A DNA stretch of 64,000 nt from Aquila chrysaetos chrysaetos. Its lineage: Eukaryota; Chordata; Aves; Accipitriformes; Accipitridae. Made by a program: the position numbers and the translations under genes. The DNA lies in contig NC_044020.1 of assembly GCF_900496995.4 (NCBI RefSeq), forward strand, positions 15,456,001 to 15,520,000, in the 5' to 3' direction. Position 1 is the first letter of the stretch. Every line of letters begins with the position of its first letter. The notes under the pieces were generated by a model. It did not search any database, was not told the DNA's origin, and saw only the letters and a program-made list of their open reading frames with translations. Below are positions 60,101-64,000 of the stretch, piece by piece.

Positions 60101-63009
60101 ATGATTTCCAGCAGGAGTACAGAAGAATGCACAGTGGAAAAATGTATCTTTGAATTCATAATTTTTGAACTTATTTTCATTCTCATTCTATGAAAAATTC
60201 ATTTGTGCTATTAAAAACTGTTGTGGCGGAAACCCAAAAATCCAAGCCAATTTCATAACGGAAAGCAATTAAGTTGATTGCTGAATGATAAACACCACAT
60301 CTTTCTTCAATGGGGATACTGTTCTTGAGTAAGCAAACTGTTTTTCTGTTCATGAATTTAAAAGAATGCATCATAAATCTCTCTCTCAAAAGTTCAATGG
60401 AAAGCCAACATTCATTACTGAATTCTTCTTGAAAGTCTGAGCCACTTAAAGAGCTTACATGCTAATAATGGGGGCAGAAAAAAGGCAAACTGACTCCTAC
60501 ACAAGAATATTAGGATTAGAAAAAATGTCTCTACAAATCCTGACCCATGTTTTTGCTTTCCAGCTGTCTATTTGTTGTTAGGAATGAATGTCTTCCTCTG
60601 GAATCTGTAGGTTGATTTAAGACTGGAATGAGAGAGTCACTATGAAAGAGACAGTTATTGTCCTGCATTTAGTTAAATGGCAAAGTTTATTTCTTAAGTA
60701 AGACAAGAAAAAATGGGCAACAGAAGCTTATTGATTTATTCCCTTGGTCCAGGCTACGTGAACTATATAGGTTAAGATCCTTTATTCTGAAAACCAAACC
60801 AAACCCCATCACAAATTGACTATACCAGTCTAGAATTTGATATTGAGCACAGATAAATTTATTGCTAGGCAAACCTTGACAAGGCTTTAAGCAGGAGAAA
60901 AATACACAGTTAAATCTGCAATACAGACCAGTTTTGAAAGTAAAGTCAGGTAACAGTCTGGGGCAATAATTATATTTTGCAGATTCCTGGACGTTAGTAT
61001 TTTTCTGCAGCAGTAAAGTCATGAATGACAAAATGCCACACCTTACTATGGAATAATAATCAAAATCTGAATGTAGTTCTTAGCTTCTGTAAACCATATA
61101 CATTATAGATAAAATGTAGGAAATGTAAAAAAATCCAGTATCAACAATAAACAAAATGCTTATGGCAGTTTTAGGACTTTATGGTTGAAAAATCCCATAG
61201 GTCACACCACACATTCATGCAAACCATACTGGCCACACCCAGACCCTCACAAAAGACTTCAAGTCAAGCCAGGCAGCAAAATGAAACCAGGTATTAAACC
61301 CTGAACAAGGAAGGGTCCCCCACAGTCATGATTCTCATGATCTAGAACTGATGTTATTCACCAACAGCTGAGGTGAAACTCAAACTACATGAAATGATGC
61401 TATCAAAAGACATTAGCTGAAGAAAAATTTTAATTGCTTGGAATATGTGATATTTCTCTTTTGTTTCTCAGTGTTAATTTCTTCATTGTTTCAAAAGGCA
61501 CCAACAATTTCCTGGGGTTAGAGACACTCCATCTGTTGTATTTGAACAATATACTGAGAAGTGAACCCAGAACGTAATCTGAATCTTTGGACACACTAAG
61601 GAAATTAACAGTGACACTAAAAAAAGTGAATATCCTCAGCAAGCTGTTCCTCCCTTCACCTCTCTTCTGTACAGGTCAGGCTAAGATTTGACTAAAGATA
61701 ATACAGTATTTAAAGAAAAAAAAAATTTTTTTTCAGTGGGAAAACCCAGTGTTTTTGATGCTTCGTAGTGTCAAGAGGCAGGAGAAGCTCTTTGAATTAT
61801 ATTTTTAGAAAGAGATTAAATAAGACATAAATGTGGAATGGAATGGTTACATGGAAAGTAGTGAACAGTGCAAGCTACAGTAGCCACTATCAGAAAGGCT
61901 TTAACGTGCAGAAATACTGGATGATTAGGCACAGCACGTTACTAGGAAGGTGCTCCAACTCAGGAGCCTCAAAGCCAGCATTTTTCATGCCAAAAAATCT
62001 CAAAATGTTTTGTGTGAAAGGCTGGCTTGTAGTTCCCTGACAAACGGGATCTGGGTACTCAGGATGATACTTCACCCAAATTGGATTTTCACAGGGTGCA
62101 CATGACTCTTGTAGATCACACCTCTGAAAGAGCAGCCAAAATGGGCATCTTAACAGCTGGAGTCATAGAAGTGACCCTAGACCTGTGCCCCTCTTCGCCT
62201 CCTTAGTCAGCTGGCTGCAGTGCGTTTGAGGAAGATGAGCACCTTCAGCAGCTCTGCACACAACTCCGTCTTTGAGATCTCCTGTACAAGGGACATGCTT
62301 CAACTGTATTTACTATAACCAACTACAATTCCCTGCAAGCTGCAGCTCCCTTGCCAGGTTTGCATTTAAGCAGAGACTAGGTTAAGCTATTTGGGAAGCT
62401 CCTAAGACATGTACACTGCCAGATAATTTAAAAAAACCCCAAACAAACCACCAAATTAATATGGCTGCCTGACATGACTCAGCAGTCAAATATTTTCATT
62501 CAGAGATATTTAGCATTAAAATTCAAACAGACCCAGGTGTCATTAGCTATTTATGAGGGAAAGAATCTCAATTAAGTATTCTTGATTTGTTAACAATTCA
62601 AGTTACAATGGAGCTTTTATTTCCCTTTAATTGTAAGCAAACAATATTATTAGTACTCAAGGCAGACAAAACAGCAGTATTATCATTATTCATTTACCAT
62701 TATTATAAAAAAGTACAAGAAAAAGCAACAAAAACCCCCAACCTCAATCTCTTCCTCCACCCCTCAAGATATCCTTTCTAATCCTATAAAAGCATCTGTC
62801 TTTGATTTCAAGTGGAGTACCTGCTGTGCAGGATGCAATGCCAATCCAATTTGTGTGCAACAAAACCAAATGGGTTGAAATGAACTCTGCATTTTAAAGA
62901 TGTTTTTGTTTAATCATTACCGTCACTCCTCTTTAATGAATGCATTAATCAAGCAAAACTTCAAGCAAAAACGGAAAGGCTCATCTCAAGAAATGAAAAA
63001 ACAAACAAA
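57141..63009. other. Intergenic, no gene recognised
   Basis: Mostly AT-rich. Minus-strand frames of 60-114 codons at 60183-60389, 60687-61031 and 61430-61642 have no domain I recognise. Because SLC15A5 would be expected downstream of DERA on the minus strand, I looked for its hydrophobic transporter exons here and did not find them. Confidence 0.5.
61716..61733. repeat. A10-T8 palindromic tract
   Basis: Ten A are followed directly by eight T, a self-complementary A/T tract that tends to exclude nucleosomes. Confidence 0.95.
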
Positions 63010-63026
63010 CCCCCCCCCCCCCCCCC
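63010..63026. repeat. Poly(C) run, 17 C
   Basis: An uninterrupted run of 17 C follows an ACAAACAAA stretch. It is a mononucleotide microsatellite prone to length change and sequencing error. Confidence 0.95.
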
Positions 63027-64000
63027 ATCTTCACAATATCCGCTACTGTCAAACACTGTTACACTTTCCTTTGGCAGAACTTCAAATGCATATTACTGTA
63101 GGTTGTTTGGAGACATTAAATAGAAGCAGCAGCTCCCTCCAGAAAGAAGTGGAGGAGGAAGCAGGTGAGCTGCAGTGTAGTCTCAGCTCTGCTACTAAGC
63201 TGATTAATGACCTGCTACACAGGATGTACAGCCCCGAGTTTTCCTGAGCAACCCCCTCAAATGTCCTAGAATCCCATTTTATTTTAAGGAAGTAACAAGA
63301 ACAGTCAATACTGTGTTGTCAGCAACATGTAAAAACTACGTACATAACTTTTATTCAGCCCTTTGAAATTAGTTTGTTTCAAAGCTTGGTATTAGTAAGA
63401 AGAATTTAATATTTTGAAGATTTCCACCAGACAATAAAAAGGCACAGGGCTGGCCTAAAGAGAAACTTGGTTTTAGAAATTAGAGTATGTAAATGCTTAC
63501 TTCCGACAAATTCAGTCACACCCATTATTTACTTTATGATGTTTATCCAAATTTTTGAAGCAGGTATTGAAGATGAATTTGCATGGGAAAATACCAGCAA
63601 AGAACAGAAAATGGGAGAACACCACAGCTTTTCCAGCCTGGCATTCCCACCATCTCCATCACCCAGGCAAATTTAAGGATTTATTGAAATTTAACCATCA
63701 TGATACACTGGAACAAGCCAGTTATTTCACAAATAAAGTGGAGATAATTCCATATAACTTTCTCAGATGAACAATGCATTTTATATAAATGTTTTTCCTT
63801 TATAAGAATTTTCTTTGTTGAAATTGTCATATTCTTTCATCAAGGTAATGTTTAAAATCCATTACTTCTCTCTTGCTTCATTTGTGCATCATATTTTTTC
63901 CAAATGGTGGCAGTGACCAGTAGAAATGCCTTAAACAAGGTGCCACATGCAAATGTGGGGAAAAGAATTGCTGAGAGCCATACCAAAGTTGCAATGTTTC
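63027..64000. other. Intergenic to window edge, no gene recognised
   Basis: AT-rich DNA. The open frame crossing the poly(C) run (62900-63247) has a Ser/Glu/Leu-rich C-terminal part but no recognisable domain, and the homopolymer makes its frame unreliable. Confidence 0.5.

Noticed and set aside
62900..63247. 115-codon plus-strand frame ending in a Glu/Leu-rich segment
   Set aside because: The frame crosses a 17-C homopolymer whose length is unreliable, and the peptide matches nothing known.
1..64000. tRNA, rRNA, CRISPR array, insertion sequence or prokaryotic operon
   Set aside because: Looked for and not seen; the window is vertebrate nuclear DNA. The tRNA-like similarity is limited to old SINE remnants.

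Overview
The window is vertebrate nuclear DNA, almost certainly from a bird. Three things point there: a 2.6 kb chicken-repeat-1 (CR1) LINE plus a second CR1 3' end, a solo retroviral LTR of a type I recognise from avian ERVL-like elements, and spliced coding exons of a vertebrate gene with long introns. Coding density is very low and there are no bacterial features.

One gene is secure: the last three coding exons of DERA (deoxyribose-phosphate aldolase) on the + strand, at 16274-16386, 20070-20219 and 21997-22053. Together they encode the C-terminal 106 residues or so, including both conserved active-site lysines. Bases 1-16273 are therefore intron (or its downstream part). It holds a 5'-truncated CR1 at 5807-8448 (minus strand) with several reading-frame breaks, two MIR-like SINE remnants and a 17-bp tandem duplication. 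The 3' UTR probably runs to one of two poly(A) signals, near 22150 or 22668.

From about 22.7 kb to the end I find no recognisable protein-coding gene. In mammals the next gene is the convergent SLC15A5; I looked for its exons on the minus strand and did not see them, so they probably lie past the right edge or have been lost. This stretch holds ancient MIR-like and palindromic repeats, a solo LTR at 47287-47864 with a perfect 5-bp target-site duplication, three dense CpG islands at 49.8, 52.6 and 55.4 kb with no gene attached, a weaker GC-rich block at 24.5-25.1 kb, and a 108-bp pure G/T tract facing an A/C tract. A few unrecognised open frames (24034-24327 minus, 35833-36072 plus, 40030-40800 minus) are recorded with low confidence.

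I did not find a new multi-gene system. The items most worth a second look are the orphan CpG-island cluster, the possible minus-strand transcript just downstream of DERA, the G/T-A/C structure and the candidate terminal exon at 35.8 kb.
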